Below, in pieces: positions 8,832 through 16,927 of a DNA stretch of 64,000 nt (its first letter is position 1; every line of letters starts with the position of its first letter). A program made the translations under genes and the position numbers. The stretch is from the NCBI RefSeq assembly GCF_900100195.1, contig NZ_FNES01000011.1, positions 1-64,000 on the forward strand, in the 5' to 3' direction. Origin of the DNA: Billgrantia gudaonensis (GTDB lineage Bacteria > Pseudomonadota > Gammaproteobacteria > Pseudomonadales > Halomonadaceae). The notes under the pieces were generated by a model. It made no database searches. It saw only the letters and a program-made list of their open reading frames with translations, and had not been told where the DNA came from.

Positions 8832-9318
8832 TCACAACTTCAAACCGCAGCGAGTTAGTATGGCGGTGTCGGCCAGATCTTGGGTGACCTCGGTGATCAG
8901 CCAGGAAGTGGCGTCGATTTCGGGCTTCCAGCCGGAGAGGGGGGCGGGGGCCACTTCAGTTGGGCATGGGGCCGCCGGGCTCGACGCGATTGCGCAGGTC
9001 GAGCTGATGGCCGCATGCGATGCGCGTCACGCGGCCGACCGCAGTGGCATTGGGGCCGGCCTTCATTTTCAGGGAGCATGCGGTGGGGCGCTTGGCGAAC
9101 ATGGCGCGCTGGCGGATGCTGCGGGCCTGGTCGCTAAGGGCGGTTTGAGGCAGGTAGGGAGGTGTTACCGTCGGGATTTTGCAGGGCCTTGATGCGCTCC
9201 AGCTGACTGATACGCAGGTCGTGGGCCTCCAGGCGGGCGAGATGGCGGGGCTCGGTGGGGCTGAGCTTCTCAATCAGCGGCTCGACCCATCGCTCCAGGG
9301 CCTCCAGCTGTCACTCAT
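8832..9318 (-). pseudogene. P2-like phage tail remnant: gpS-type morphogenesis gene joined to the 3' end of a gpD-type gene
   Basis: On the minus strand from 9318, frames spread over two phases read LEALERWVEPLIEKLSP, ISQLERIKALQNPDG, LSDQARSIRQRAMFAK and DLRNRVEPGGP. This is the pattern of phage virion morphogenesis (P2 gpS tail-completion) proteins. Just after a stop, another phase reads SGWKPEIDATSWLITEVTQ then DLADTAIL, the pattern at the C-terminus of P2 gpD (late control/baseplate) proteins, ending at 8832. Frameshifts, and the missing gene parts between the two homologies, show a dead prophage scrap created by deletion. The first ATG overlaps the stop of the neighbouring gene at 9315. 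Confidence 0.65.
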
Positions 9319-10073
9319 GAGGGCAGGCGCTCGCAATATTGGACGGCTTCTGGACAGGTCACGATAAATGGCTCGCTGACGTCGTAAGGCATCCCCCAGG
9401 TAAAGCGAAACTCTCGCTGGTGAGCGAATCGATCTGGTTTGATGAAGTGTCGCGCGGAGCTGATCATCTCGATGGTGCGGTGATCGATGCGGTCGATGCT
9501 GAAGCCTGGCTGTACTTTCCCACGCAGCGCTTTGTGAGGGCTATACACGCAGCTGGCATATTCATGGCCATGTGCACCTAGAGCTCGCTGTATCGCAGTG
9601 GCGAAGCCCGCTGGGTCTCGGATGATAAAGCCGCTGTCATACTCGAATTTCGCCAGCGTTTCGGGATCCGGATCTCCTCGGTACGTGCACAGTAGGTAGT
9701 GGTCGAAGCCTCCGGCGAACCGCCCAGCAGTGGTGAAGTTTTCCCTTTCGGCGAGCAGGACGACGTCCCCTTCCAGCTTGTCGCCGACTTCACCGTGGTC
9801 ATGGCGGCTGTAGTATTCGAATGAGCCGAGTTGAAGTTTGCCTTCCTCGAAAAAGCTGTTGACGTGATCCTGTCGTGCCATCTTCACGATAGGCAAGCTA
9901 GGCACTTCCATACGGGAGATGGCTGACTCATAGACTGGCGTGACTTCCATGCTGTACTGGTAGGCATCGAGGTGTCGGAGGCCGAGAGTAAGAAAGCCGC
10001 ATAACTTCCTGACCTCGACCTCGGTGAGGTTGCGGGCAATCCACATGTGCCCGAAAAGTTTCACCTTGCTCAT
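9315..10073 (-). CDS. conserved hypothetical protein, possibly DUF2971-like
   Basis: 252 residues with no signal peptide or membrane segment. The end of the protein, FIKPDRFAHQREFRFTWG, resembles the closing motif of DUF2971-type proteins, where E-x-R/E-x-E residues follow a hydrophobic strand. DUF2971 members occur beside defence and mobile genes, but no function is established. That family link is tentative and rests on this segment only. Neighbours are a phage remnant and another unknown gene. Confidence 0.55.
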   Translation of the reverse strand: MSKVKLFGHMWIARNLTEVEVRKLCGFLTLGLRHLDAYQYSMEVTPVYESAISRMEVPSLPIVKMARQDHVNSFFEEGKLQLGSFEYYSRHDHGEVGDKLEGDVVLLAERENFTTAGRFAGGFDHYLLCTYRGDPDPETLAKFEYDSGFIIRDPAGFATAIQRALGAHGHEYASCVYSPHKALRGKVQPGFSIDRIDHRTIEMISSARHFIKPDRFAHQREFRFTWGMPYDVSEPFIVTCPEAVQYCERLPS

Positions 10074-10315
10074 CCTGAACGCTCCTAGATCAATTCGTCT
10101 TCACGCCAGTATGGCCGCTACGGGATAATCTCGTCCGGGCTTCCCCACTCGATGGCCAGCTGATAGCCGTTATCGCCTGAGCAGTTGATGTGCAACTTAT
10201 AGAAGAGCCGGGCAGGCTTCGATGGGATAGGCGAGCATGTAGTGCGCGCCGCACTGATGGTATCGGCGCCGCAGTCCATCAAGGTGATCACCTGCTCGGT
10301 TAGGAGAGGTGGTAT

Positions 10316-10735
10316 CTAGTCTTCGTACAAAGGGTTGCCGAGACAATCAATGGGAGCGCCAGTATGGTCGTAATACAGCCCTACTATGCGGTCAGTGCGG
10401 GGATCATTGGTATTGGCATTCCATGGGTCGCTGACATGAGAGCACTCGCTCCCAGCAGAGGCGCTCATAACTCCCTGAGCCACGCCACCGGCCATCATGG
10501 CGGCACCACCGGCTACTTTCCCGGCACCACGAGCAATCCGCCGCCATCCTTCTTGGGTGGTGGCGGTATGGGCGGTAGACTTGGCCGCATCGGCGGTGGA
10601 GTCACGCAGCACGCGCAACGACTCCGCTGTGCTCGCCCGGGTGTGCCATCCATCGGACCAGCCGTCCTGCTGGCTCTGTTGATGTGCCTTATTGCCAGCT
10701 GCGACAGCTCGGGCCAGAAGTGATTTCAGGGCCAT
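10316..10735 (-). CDS. hypothetical protein with Gly/Ala-rich central helix
   Basis: 139 residues, not recognised. The N-terminal half is Gln/Ser/Ala-rich and helical. It is followed by a hydrophobic Gly/Ala-rich stretch (IARGAGKVAGGAAMMAGGVA, about residues 67-86) resembling a glycine-zipper-like membrane-inserting segment. The C-terminal tail is polar (DRIVGLYYDHTGAPIDCLGN). The reading frame is intact, with a GGAGGGAAG ribosome site. It stands alone between two minus-strand units. Confidence 0.5.
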   Translation of the reverse strand: MALKSLLARAVAAGNKAHQQSQQDGWSDGWHTRASTAESLRVLRDSTADAAKSTAHTATTQEGWRRIARGAGKVAGGAAMMAGGVAQGVMSASAGSECSHVSDPWNANTNDPRTDRIVGLYYDHTGAPIDCLGNPLYED

Positions 10736-10801
10736 GGGCTTCCCTCCCTGGATACATCAGATCTCTAGCATAGACCCAGTATGGGGGAAGCTCCACTGGG
10801 G

Positions 10802-11122
10802 TCAGCTGAGGGATGCGAGATGCTCGATGGTCTCGGGGTATTTCTGAACCAGACGAATTAGGGTCTTCGCCTGGGCGTTGGGCTTGGCGCGGCCCTGCTC
10901 CCAGTTCTCCAGCGTCCTGGGGTTGGTGCGCAGGTACATAGCGAATACCGGGCGAGACATATGCAGCCGCTCTCGTAGCTCGATGAGCTCGCTGGCTGTG
11001 ACGTCGGGAACCTCCTCCAGCTCTACGGAGTGGGAGCGCAGCGTGCGCTTGCCTTGGCGCTCATCTGCCAGTGCATCGAAGCCCTCGACGAGCTCGTCAA
11101 AGATGTTACGGCCCATGGTCAT
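10802..11122 (-). CDS. higA: HTH antitoxin, HigA/RelB-associated XRE type
   Basis: 106 residues with a helix-turn-helix of the XRE class: LRERLHMSRPVFAMYLRTNP followed by RTLENWEQGRAKPNAQA. The NPRTLENWEQG string is typical of HigA-2-type antitoxins of reversed-order toxin-antitoxin pairs. The start codon overlaps the toxin stop (ATGA). It is expected to bind the toxin and repress the shared promoter upstream of 11457. Confidence 0.8.
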   Translation of the reverse strand: MTMGRNIFDELVEGFDALADERQGKRTLRSHSVELEEVPDVTASELIELRERLHMSRPVFAMYLRTNPRTLENWEQGRAKPNAQAKTLIRLVQKYPETIEHLASLS

Positions 11123-11457
11123 GTCCTCGCGTTGAGCTCCGCATCCAGCAGCTGTTTCAGGGTCTTGCGCTGGGCTGGCGTCAGGTCATCCTGTGAATCC
11201 TTGTCGTACAAGGTGAACAACCAGAACTGGGAGCCACCCAGCCACCAGTAGTAGATGATGCGAACACCGCCCCGTTTGCCCTTCTGCCGCTTGGGGTCGC
11301 TGAACCGAACCTTGCGCAGCCCTCCTGTTCCCTGGATGACGTCACCGGCCGTGGGGTTCTTGAGCAAGAAGCTCTGGAAGGCACGAAATGCGGCATCGTC
11401 GAAGTAGGTAGAGCGATGCCGCTCGAAGGCCGGCAGCTCGACAAAAATTGCTTTCAT
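11119..11457 (-). CDS. higB: RelE/HigB-type toxin
   Basis: 112 residues of the RelE/ParE fold. It starts MKAIFVELPAFERHRSTYF, and GGLRKVRFSDPKRQKGKRGG carries the basic surface used on ribosome-bound mRNA. The sequence VRIIYYWWLGGSQFWLFTLY, then DKDSQDDLT, is characteristic of HigB-2-like toxins. The ATG at 11457 is preferred to an upstream extension because family members start there. It is the first gene of a toxin-before-antitoxin operon. Confidence 0.8.
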   Translation of the reverse strand: MKAIFVELPAFERHRSTYFDDAAFRAFQSFLLKNPTAGDVIQGTGGLRKVRFSDPKRQKGKRGGVRIIYYWWLGGSQFWLFTLYDKDSQDDLTPAQRKTLKQLLDAELNART

Positions 11458-11736
11458 AGAAGTGTACGTGGTTTGCGTATATTTTTGCCGCTGCACCTAA
11501 CTCTGTCAAGCGCCTCGATGGTCGGCCTAGCGGTATTACATCAGCAAATAGTGAAAATGCCAAAAGGGCGGAAAGGTGGAAGGGAAGGGGAGATCAAGGG
11601 GAAGGGGCTTATCCTGAAAAGTCAGCAAGTTGCGAACCCCAAAGGAGAAAGGGAAAAGGGCTGCTCCAGTGGCATTGCGGCTATGACATACTCTCAAGCA
11701 AGCCCTACGTGAACTGTCGAACAAGGAGCCTCCTTG

Positions 11737-12177
11737 ATGCTGACTGGTCTCAGCGCCTTTCCCCTGACGTCCATGAACGAGCAGACCATCGACGAGGTCG
11801 CCTTCGTCGGTCTGATCGAGCGGCTGGCCGCCGCAGGGGTCGACTCTATCGGCGTGCTGGGCCTGGCCGGGTTGCTGGCTCCCACCGGCATCGCCGTCCC
11901 CGAGGCCATGGCGGGTTTCGATATCCCGGTCATGATTGCCGTGGCCTTGCTCTGTCTGCCGATCTGCTTCACTGGCGGGGTGATCAGCCGCTGGGAGGGT
12001 GGCGTTCTGTTAGCCTATTACCTGGCTTACACCCTCTACTTGATCCTGGCTGCCACACACCACGATGCGCTACCGGTCTTCAGCGTCACCATGCTGTTCT
12101 TTGCACTCCCGCTGACAGCCCTGACGCTGGTGGTACTGGTGTTACAGGAGCGCCACCGAGGAATACGGCCCTTATGA
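11737..12177 (+). pseudogene. chimeric ORF: 5' end of a dapA-like gene fused to the 3' end of a Ca/Na antiporter gene
   Basis: The first ~43 residues (MLTGLSAFPLTSMNEQTIDE ... AAGVDSIGVLG) are the start of a dihydrodipicolinate synthase-family aldolase. From about residue 44 (GLLAPTGIAVPEAMAGFDIP), the rest is the last three membrane segments of a CaCA/YrbG-type calcium-sodium antiporter, ending ALTLVVLVLQERHRG. The join is in frame and the AAGGAG ribosome site of the aldolase gene is kept, so a 146-residue hybrid membrane protein could still be made. Neither parent activity can remain: the aldolase lacks its barrel and catalytic Lys, and the exchanger lacks its ion-binding repeats. Confidence 0.7.
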
Positions 12178-12322
12178 CCACTATTTACCCCTGCCCGCGC
12201 CCGAAGTGGCCGGTTGGCCTGTCGGGCCGTGGGTGCTATCGACCAAGTGCCAATGCCTTGACGTCATCGGCAGTCCTGTCCCGCCCTACATATCACGACG
12301 CAGTTGTGCTTCAACCAAACAG

Positions 12323-12352
12323 AAAAAACCGCTTCACTCAAGCGTGAAGCGG
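12323..12352 (-). terminator. rho-independent terminator of the DUF411 operon
   Basis: CCGCTTCAC (12329-12337) pairs with GTGAAGCGG (12344-12352) around a 6-nt loop. Read on the minus strand, the stem is followed by TTTTTT. It lies about 27 bp after the DUF411 stop codon at 12379. Confidence 0.85.
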
Positions 12353-12378
12353 CCTTCTTCCTCTGCCTGTAGGTCGGA

Positions 12379-12819
12379 TTACAGGGTCATGAAGGGTGTT
12401 GCCTCCCCGTTCCGGAATTGATAAATGTTCCAGTCTTCCTGCTTTGGGCCCGGCATCCCGGGGGTGCCGATAGGCATGCCGGCCAGGCCGATGCCATCGG
12501 TGTCAGGACGTTCCTCGAATAGTTTCTCCACGGCCACGAAGGGAACATGGCCCTCAATCACGTATTCACCCATCTCGATGGTGTGGCAGGCGCCGAGCCC
12601 GTAGGGCAGGCCGACGCGCTCCTTGACCTTGCCCAGCTCCACGTCATCGACGATGGTCACGCTGACACCGCGCTCCTCAAGCTGGCGGGCGTACTCGTCG
12701 CAGCAGCCGCACTGGGGATTCTTGTAGAGGGTGGCCTCGGTCGGCGATGCGGCCTGGGTGGTGCCGGCGCCCAACAGCAGCGCGGTGGAGAAAAAGAGGG
12801 TGGGGGCAAAGCGGTTCAT
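12379..12819 (-). CDS. DUF411 periplasmic metal-binding protein
   Basis: 146 residues with a signal peptide ending TTQAAS. The motif TLYKNPQCGCCDEYARQLEE defines DUF411, a family found in copper and mercury resistance loci and believed to bind or deliver copper through the CxxCC-like cluster. A second Cys (GLGACHTIEMGEYVIEGH) also fits the family, and the C-terminal GTPGMPGPKQEDWNIYQF is the usual end. ATG 12819 is preceded by AGGAG and overlaps the stop of the small upstream gene (ATGA). A terminator follows at 12323-12352. Confidence 0.88.
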   Translation of the reverse strand: MNRFAPTLFFSTALLLGAGTTQAASPTEATLYKNPQCGCCDEYARQLEERGVSVTIVDDVELGKVKERVGLPYGLGACHTIEMGEYVIEGHVPFVAVEKLFEERPDTDGIGLAGMPIGTPGMPGPKQEDWNIYQFRNGEATPFMTL

Positions 12820-12968
12820 GAGCGGTTCTCCTGGGTGTGACGGGAAACGAACAGGTATTTGACGAGGGCGGCAATGCCTAGGCCAAGCAAAAGCGTGACC
12901 GTCAGCGGCATCAGCCATCCCATCCAGCTCATTGAGTCCATGAAGGCGAAGCATTCGTTGCTGAACAT
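12816..12968 (-). CDS. small membrane protein upstream of DUF411
   Basis: A 50-residue ORF starting at ATG 12968 after a good AGGAG site: MFSNECFAFMDSMSWMGWLM, then one transmembrane segment (PLTVTLLLGLGIAALVKYLF) and a short basic tail. It ends in an ATGA overlap with the DUF411 gene, which argues for a real, coupled gene. The many Met and the single Cys facing the outside would suit copper binding, but this is inference. Confidence 0.6.
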   Translation of the reverse strand: MFSNECFAFMDSMSWMGWLMPLTVTLLLGLGIAALVKYLFVSRHTQENRS

Positions 12969-13046
12969 AACAAGACTCCTGACGAACGTGCAGGTAAATC
13001 CGGTGGCAGGCCGATGGCCAGCATCACCGAGGCGTTGGATGCACGG

Positions 13047-13349
13047 TCAGGGTCTGGGAGGTTCGCGCGGGGGCGGGGCGATGAATTCGACCTTAGCCGG
13101 TCCGGCGGTGTCGGCCAGGGTGTCGGGGGTGGCAGGAATGACGAGGGGCGTCGACGCCAGGGCCGCGCAGCCGGCGCATTCGGGGTCGGCGTGATCGAAC
13201 AACTCGACCTCAGCCGTGCTGCAGTCAGCGGCGCAGCTCTCCATGGCCGCCTGAGCGGTCAGGCCGGACACTGACAGTAGCACCACGAGCAGCAACGCCA
13301 GCAAGCGTCCTCCTCGTGTGCGGTGCAGCGGTCTGGCCTGTTCGGTCAT
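13047..13349 (-). CDS. small exported Cys-containing protein of unknown function
   Basis: 100 residues. A twin-Arg-free signal peptide (LLALLLVVLLSVSGLTAQA) precedes a mature part with four Cys (MESCAADCSTAE, DPECAGCAAL) and a Pro-rich end (FIAPPPREPPRP). The CxxxC/CxxC arrangement suggests metal or redox chemistry in the periplasm. It lies between the DUF411 unit and the Spy-like gene on the same strand, so a role in copper handling is plausible. No family is recognised. Confidence 0.55.
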   Translation of the reverse strand: MTEQARPLHRTRGGRLLALLLVVLLSVSGLTAQAAMESCAADCSTAEVELFDHADPECAGCAALASTPLVIPATPDTLADTAGPAKVEFIAPPPREPPRP

Positions 13350-13468
13350 GGTGATTCCCTCGTCATCCTTGTGTCATTCTGTGCCAGTCATCCGGTTGAC
13401 CACCTTGACCCAGCGCAATAGGGAGCGAGATGGCTGAGCGATACCCGTCAGGCGGCGGGCATCGGGTA

Positions 13469-14161
13469 TCACTGCGGGTTGTTGCCGGAAGACGGGTCCT
13501 GCTTCAGCTGCTCGCGCTGCTGATCGCTCAGCAGATCCTGCATCCGATTACGCATGCGCACCTTGTCCGCCATCATCTCGCCCTGGAGGGTGGCCATCTG
13601 ACCATGGAGTGCCTGGACCTCCTCCGGATCAGGACGCTCCGCCTGCATCAGCAGCATCATGTCGTCACGCAGGTTCATCATCTCGCCCATGCGTTCGAAC
13701 TGGGCGGAACGGTGCTCCCTGCGCATCTCGCGCAGGGAACTCAGCTGCTCTTCGTCGAGCATTCCGGCCATGCCTCCCATGTTCGCCATCATCGGACAGG
13801 GCATCATGCCGCCCTGGCCGCCCATCATCATGCCGGGGCCCATGCCGCCCTGGCCGCCCATCATCATGCCGGGGCCCATGCCGCCCTGGCCGTCCATCAT
13901 CATACCGGGGCCCATGCCGCCTTGGCCGCCCATCATCATGCCGGGGCCCATGCCGCCCTGGCCGCCCATCATCATGCCGGGGCCCATGCCGCCCTGACCG
14001 CCCATCATCATGCCGGGGCCCATACCGCCCTGACCGCCCATCATGCCGCCTTGTTGCATGCCCTGACCCTGTTGCATACCTTGCGCAGAGGCGGCACCGC
14101 TGGTGACGACACCCATGCTGGCGGCCAGAGCGATGGCGAGAAGCTGCTTGTGCTTGATCAT
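13469..14161 (-). CDS. Spy/CpxP-like periplasmic protein with Met/Gly-rich repeats
   Basis: 230 residues. A signal peptide ends ASAQGMQQG. It is followed by seven copies of a 12-residue repeat of the form GGQGGMGPGMMM (one copy starts with D) and then a helical Spy/CpxP-like domain (LDEEQLSSLREMRREHRSAQ; RMQDLLSDQQREQLKQ, with the LTxxQ-like end). Met-rich repeats of this type bind Cu(I); the helical part resembles the Spy chaperone/metal sensor fold. It is a paralogue of the product at 37339-37986. A start at 14176 is possible, but ATG 14161 has a GAGAG site 8 nt upstream. It is transcribed divergently from the cupredoxin-copRS operon. Confidence 0.8.
   Translation of the reverse strand: MIKHKQLLAIALAASMGVVTSGAASAQGMQQGQGMQQGGMMGGQGGMGPGMMMGGQGGMGPGMMMGGQGGMGPGMMMGGQGGMGPGMMMDGQGGMGPGMMMGGQGGMGPGMMMGGQGGMMPCPMMANMGGMAGMLDEEQLSSLREMRREHRSAQFERMGEMMNLRDDMMLLMQAERPDPEEVQALHGQMATLQGEMMADKVRMRNRMQDLLSDQQREQLKQDPSSGNNPQ
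13808..14049. repeat. 36-bp tandem repeat inside the Spy-like gene
   Basis: Six full 36-bp units start at 13808, 13844, 13880, 13916, 13952 and 13988, with a partial seventh at 14024. They keep the reading frame and differ at a few third positions (for example CCGTCC for CCGCCC at 13890-13895). Copy number is likely to vary by slippage. Confidence 0.9.
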
Positions 14162-14303
14162 GTGCTGTACTCTCATCTTGCTGCTGGTAGAGAAATCGCC
14201 TTACCGAGGCAGGGAAGGCTGTTTGGCTTCAGTTATGAGCTTACAACCTATGGGTGGGCCCAATGTCAAGGTGTGATGTGGATTGACACTATTTTTTGCT
14301 TTG

Positions 14304-14335
14304 TTCAGCTTGTCTTCAGGTTTGTGCGTTACAAG
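14304..14335 (+). promoter_or_regulatory. candidate CopR box and promoter of the cupredoxin-copRS operon
   Basis: TTCAG at 14304 and 14315 (11-bp period) with a -10-like TACAAG at 14330, 15 nt after the start of the second repeat. The cupredoxin ATG is at 14371. The same spacing is found at five other places in the window. Confidence 0.7.
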
Positions 14336-14370
14336 TGAACTCCCCTGACTCAACTAAAAGAGGGTATATC

Positions 14371-14865
14371 ATGCGCAAGACTCTACTGACGCTGGCACTC
14401 GGCCTCGCTACGACAGCTGCCTTCGCTGGTGCTGGGCACGGCGGCTCTCAAGCTGCGGTGAGCGATGCCGACATCGATCGCACCATTAGGCTCGAGGCGG
14501 GTGACATGTGGTTCAACGCCGAGAATCTCGATATCGCGCCCGGAGACACCATCAAGTTCGAAATCGTCAACACCGGCAACCTCGAGCATGAATTCGTAAT
14601 CGGAGACGCCAAAGCACAGGAAGAGCATCGCGAAATGATGCAGGCGATGATGGGAAGTGGGGACGGCGGACATGGCGGTCACGGAGGCCATGACATGGCC
14701 GAGGGCGAGCATGGCGGCAGCATGCCGTCCGTGACCATCGCGCCGGGTGACACCGCGGAGCTTGTATGGACTGCCCCCCAGAATGTGGACGGGCTGGAGT
14801 ACGCCTGCAATATTCCGGGCCATTATGAGGCCGGCATGTCCGGAAATATCGATTTACAGGGGTAA
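14371..14865 (+). CDS. periplasmic cupredoxin
   Basis: 164 residues with a signal peptide (LLTLALGLATTAAFAGAGHG). It has the four type-1 copper ligands: His in NLEHEFVIG, then Cys, His and Met in YACNIPGHYEAGM. A His/Gly/Met-rich insertion (GDGGHGGHGGHDMAEGEHGG, about residues 101-120) lies between the first ligand and the rest and could bind extra copper. It is the first gene of an operon with the response regulator 9 nt downstream, behind a CopR-type box. It would act as a periplasmic copper carrier or buffer. Confidence 0.87.
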   Translation: MRKTLLTLALGLATTAAFAGAGHGGSQAAVSDADIDRTIRLEAGDMWFNAENLDIAPGDTIKFEIVNTGNLEHEFVIGDAKAQEEHREMMQAMMGSGDGGHGGHGGHDMAEGEHGGSMPSVTIAPGDTAELVWTAPQNVDGLEYACNIPGHYEAGMSGNIDLQG

Positions 14866-14874
14866 GCTTTTCAC

Positions 14875-15540
14875 ATGAAACTGTTGCTTCTTGAAGATGA
14901 CGACCTGCTCGCGGAGAGTCTGGCCGAAAGTCTGAAAGACAACGGTTACCGGGTTGACCTGGCCACTTCGCTGAAAGTGGCCAGGTCACTTATGGCAACC
15001 GAGCACTATGAACTGGTAATCCTCGATCTCGGTCTTCCAGACGGCTCTGGACTGGATTTGCTCAAGAAGTGGCGTAAGGATGGATACGACCTTCCTGTTC
15101 TGATTCTGACGGCTCGAGATACATGGGAAGATAAAGTCGTAGGCCTTGAAGAAGGTGCTGATGATTATTTGACAAAGCCCTTTCATGAGCCTGAGCTCAT
15201 CGCCAGGATTAGAGCACTACTGCGCAGGAAATTTGGCAGTACGTCGAATGAGCTTTCTCTCAATGGTATTACGTTGGATGAGGCAAGCCGGTCTGTCAGC
15301 GTCAATGGGAGAGCTTGGCAGTCTTTGACCGGGACTGAATTCGCCCTGATGCGTTATTTTATGCATCACCCTGATCGAGTGCTTTCTAAAGAACGCCTCC
15401 TCCAGCAACTTTACGCACTAGATCAAGATGCGGCGACGCCTAATATTATTGAAGTGTACATTGCCAGATTGCGTCGTCACGTAGGAAAATCGATGATACA
15501 GACTCGGCGTGGACAGGGGTATATCTTTGTTACGCATTGA
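14875..15540 (+). CDS. copR: OmpR/PhoB-type response regulator (copper-responsive, CopR-like)
   Basis: 221 residues. The receiver domain has acidic pocket EDDD, phosphoacceptor Asp51 in VILDLGLPDG, Thr/Lys of LTARD and LTKPF. The C-terminal winged-helix DNA-binding domain is of the OmpR class (LTGTEFALMRYFMHHPDRVL; NIIEVYIARLRRHVGK; TRRGQGYIF). It sits between a cupredoxin and the histidine kinase and upstream of copAB, so copper (or a related envelope signal) is the likely input. The TTCAG-N6-TTCAG boxes in this window are the natural candidate target, including one before its own operon. Base composition is lower in GC than the copAB genes. Confidence 0.87.
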   Translation: MKLLLLEDDDLLAESLAESLKDNGYRVDLATSLKVARSLMATEHYELVILDLGLPDGSGLDLLKKWRKDGYDLPVLILTARDTWEDKVVGLEEGADDYLTKPFHEPELIARIRALLRRKFGSTSNELSLNGITLDEASRSVSVNGRAWQSLTGTEFALMRYFMHHPDRVLSKERLLQQLYALDQDAATPNIIEVYIARLRRHVGKSMIQTRRGQGYIFVTH

Positions 15541-16855
15541 CCGACGGAGCCTGCGAATCCGCTTGCTGTGTTGGCTCTCTGGCATGGCCATCATTGTGAC
15601 CGGAGCCACATGGCTATTGCATGGTATCTTGCTTAAAGATCTAGCGCGCGATTTTCTAGGAGAGCGCCTGAAACGAGAAGCCGACCATGCGATTGAGCAA
15701 GTCAAGCAGGATCATATATCTACCCCCGTCGTGCTGGATTCCGCCAGCCGTGGTTTTCAAGCCTTTCACCACCTGTACGTTCTACGTTTAGGCAGCGATA
15801 TCTCTTCTTCAGACCCGCGTTGGGTGAAGGCACTGGACTTTTTGTTGGATAATATCAGTGATGGTCTCGTGGAAGTCAGGGATGGAGCGCAACATTTATT
15901 GGTATATCGGCGATCTTTTTCTTTGGAGGAAGAACGTGGGGTGCTTCTTGTTGGTGAAGATTTTTCCCAAGTAGAAGCGGGGCTGCATGAACTTCACTGG
16001 TGGGTAGCGGCTATTGCGGCAGTTATTTTACTGCTCCTGGTGCTGCTGAATATTCTGGCGGTCAATCGAGGCTTGATACCTCTCTCACGCCTACGGGATC
16101 AACTTGGAGAACTTCGAACTGGAGATCGAGAGCGTCTATCCTTGGATGTTCCCTCTGAGCTAGATAGCTTGGTCATTCAGCTCAACCGATTCATGGATGA
16201 GATCGATAGTCGTTTGCAGCGCTCCCGCGATTCGGTGGCAAACCTGTCTCACGCACTAAAGACGCCGCTCGCGGCGGTGACTCAGGTGCTGCGAGGTTCG
16301 CGCCCTATTGATCAGACTCGTCGCCAGAAGCTGGTGCAGCGTCTCGAGGAGATTCACGCCCAACTTGATGCAGAGCTTAGGCGGTCAAGAATTGCAGGCC
16401 CGAACGCGGGGCGTATGGCTGATCTCCATCGTGATTGCACAAGGTTGATCGAGATGTTTCGAGGTCTTTATCCAAATATTAATTTCACCATGAGATTGCC
16501 GGAGGAAACCGAGAAACGAGTACCCATTGAGTCTCAGGATTTTTCCGAGATACTAGGGATAGTGCTTGACAATGCCGGAAAGTGGGCTGGCAGTGAAGTG
16601 GATTGTCGTATTGTGCTCGATGATCGCCTAAGGATCACCGTTGAGGATGACGGCCCTGGCGTTTCAGCAGATGACCTGCCACGCCTTGGTCAACGTGGCC
16701 GGCGGCTAGATGAAAGTCACCCCGGGTATGGTCTTGGACTGTCCATTCTGGGGCAGCTCATGACGCGGTATGCCGGGGAAGTGAGATTTGAACCTAGCGC
16801 ACTGGGGGGGTTGTGCGTGACGGTCGAGGTGCCCATCAAGGAATCTATCGACTAA
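15527..16855 (+). CDS. copS: sensor histidine kinase (CopS-like, PhoQ-type layout)
   Basis: 442 residues. Two membrane segments (near the N-terminus, LLCWLSGMAIIVTGATWLLH, and LHWWVAAIAAVILLLLVLLN) flank a periplasmic sensor domain. They are followed by a HAMP region, the phosphoacceptor His in NLSHALKTPLAAVTQ, the N-box LDNAGKWAG, and the G-boxes DDGPGVS and GYGLGLSIL. The start at TTG 15527 is favoured because an AGGGG site lies at a suitable distance; GTG 15509 is the alternative. Either way it overlaps the regulator gene, as is usual for coupled two-component pairs. The periplasmic part has no Met/His cluster, so the sensed ligand is not evident from sequence. Confidence 0.85.
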   Translation: MLRIDRRSLRIRLLCWLSGMAIIVTGATWLLHGILLKDLARDFLGERLKREADHAIEQVKQDHISTPVVLDSASRGFQAFHHLYVLRLGSDISSSDPRWVKALDFLLDNISDGLVEVRDGAQHLLVYRRSFSLEEERGVLLVGEDFSQVEAGLHELHWWVAAIAAVILLLLVLLNILAVNRGLIPLSRLRDQLGELRTGDRERLSLDVPSELDSLVIQLNRFMDEIDSRLQRSRDSVANLSHALKTPLAAVTQVLRGSRPIDQTRRQKLVQRLEEIHAQLDAELRRSRIAGPNAGRMADLHRDCTRLIEMFRGLYPNINFTMRLPEETEKRVPIESQDFSEILGIVLDNAGKWAGSEVDCRIVLDDRLRITVEDDGPGVSADDLPRLGQRGRRLDESHPGYGLGLSILGQLMTRYAGEVRFEPSALGGLCVTVEVPIKESID

Positions 16856-16864
16856 TTACGCATT

Positions 16865-16896
16865 TTCAGCCCTGTTTCAGGTTCGTCCGTCAGAAT
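16865..16896 (+). promoter_or_regulatory. candidate CopR box and promoter of copAB
   Basis: TTCAG at 16865 and 16876 (11-bp period) with -10-like CAGAAT at 16891, 15 nt after the second repeat starts. copA begins at 16928 behind a GGGAG site. Confidence 0.7.
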
Positions 16897-16927
16897 GGCT
16901 CGCGTCAAACATGGACGGGAGTCACAC

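Noticed and set aside
13808..14049. Regular repeats as a possible CRISPR array
   Set aside because: The 36-bp units are directly adjacent with no unique spacers, and they encode an in-frame Met/Gly protein repeat.
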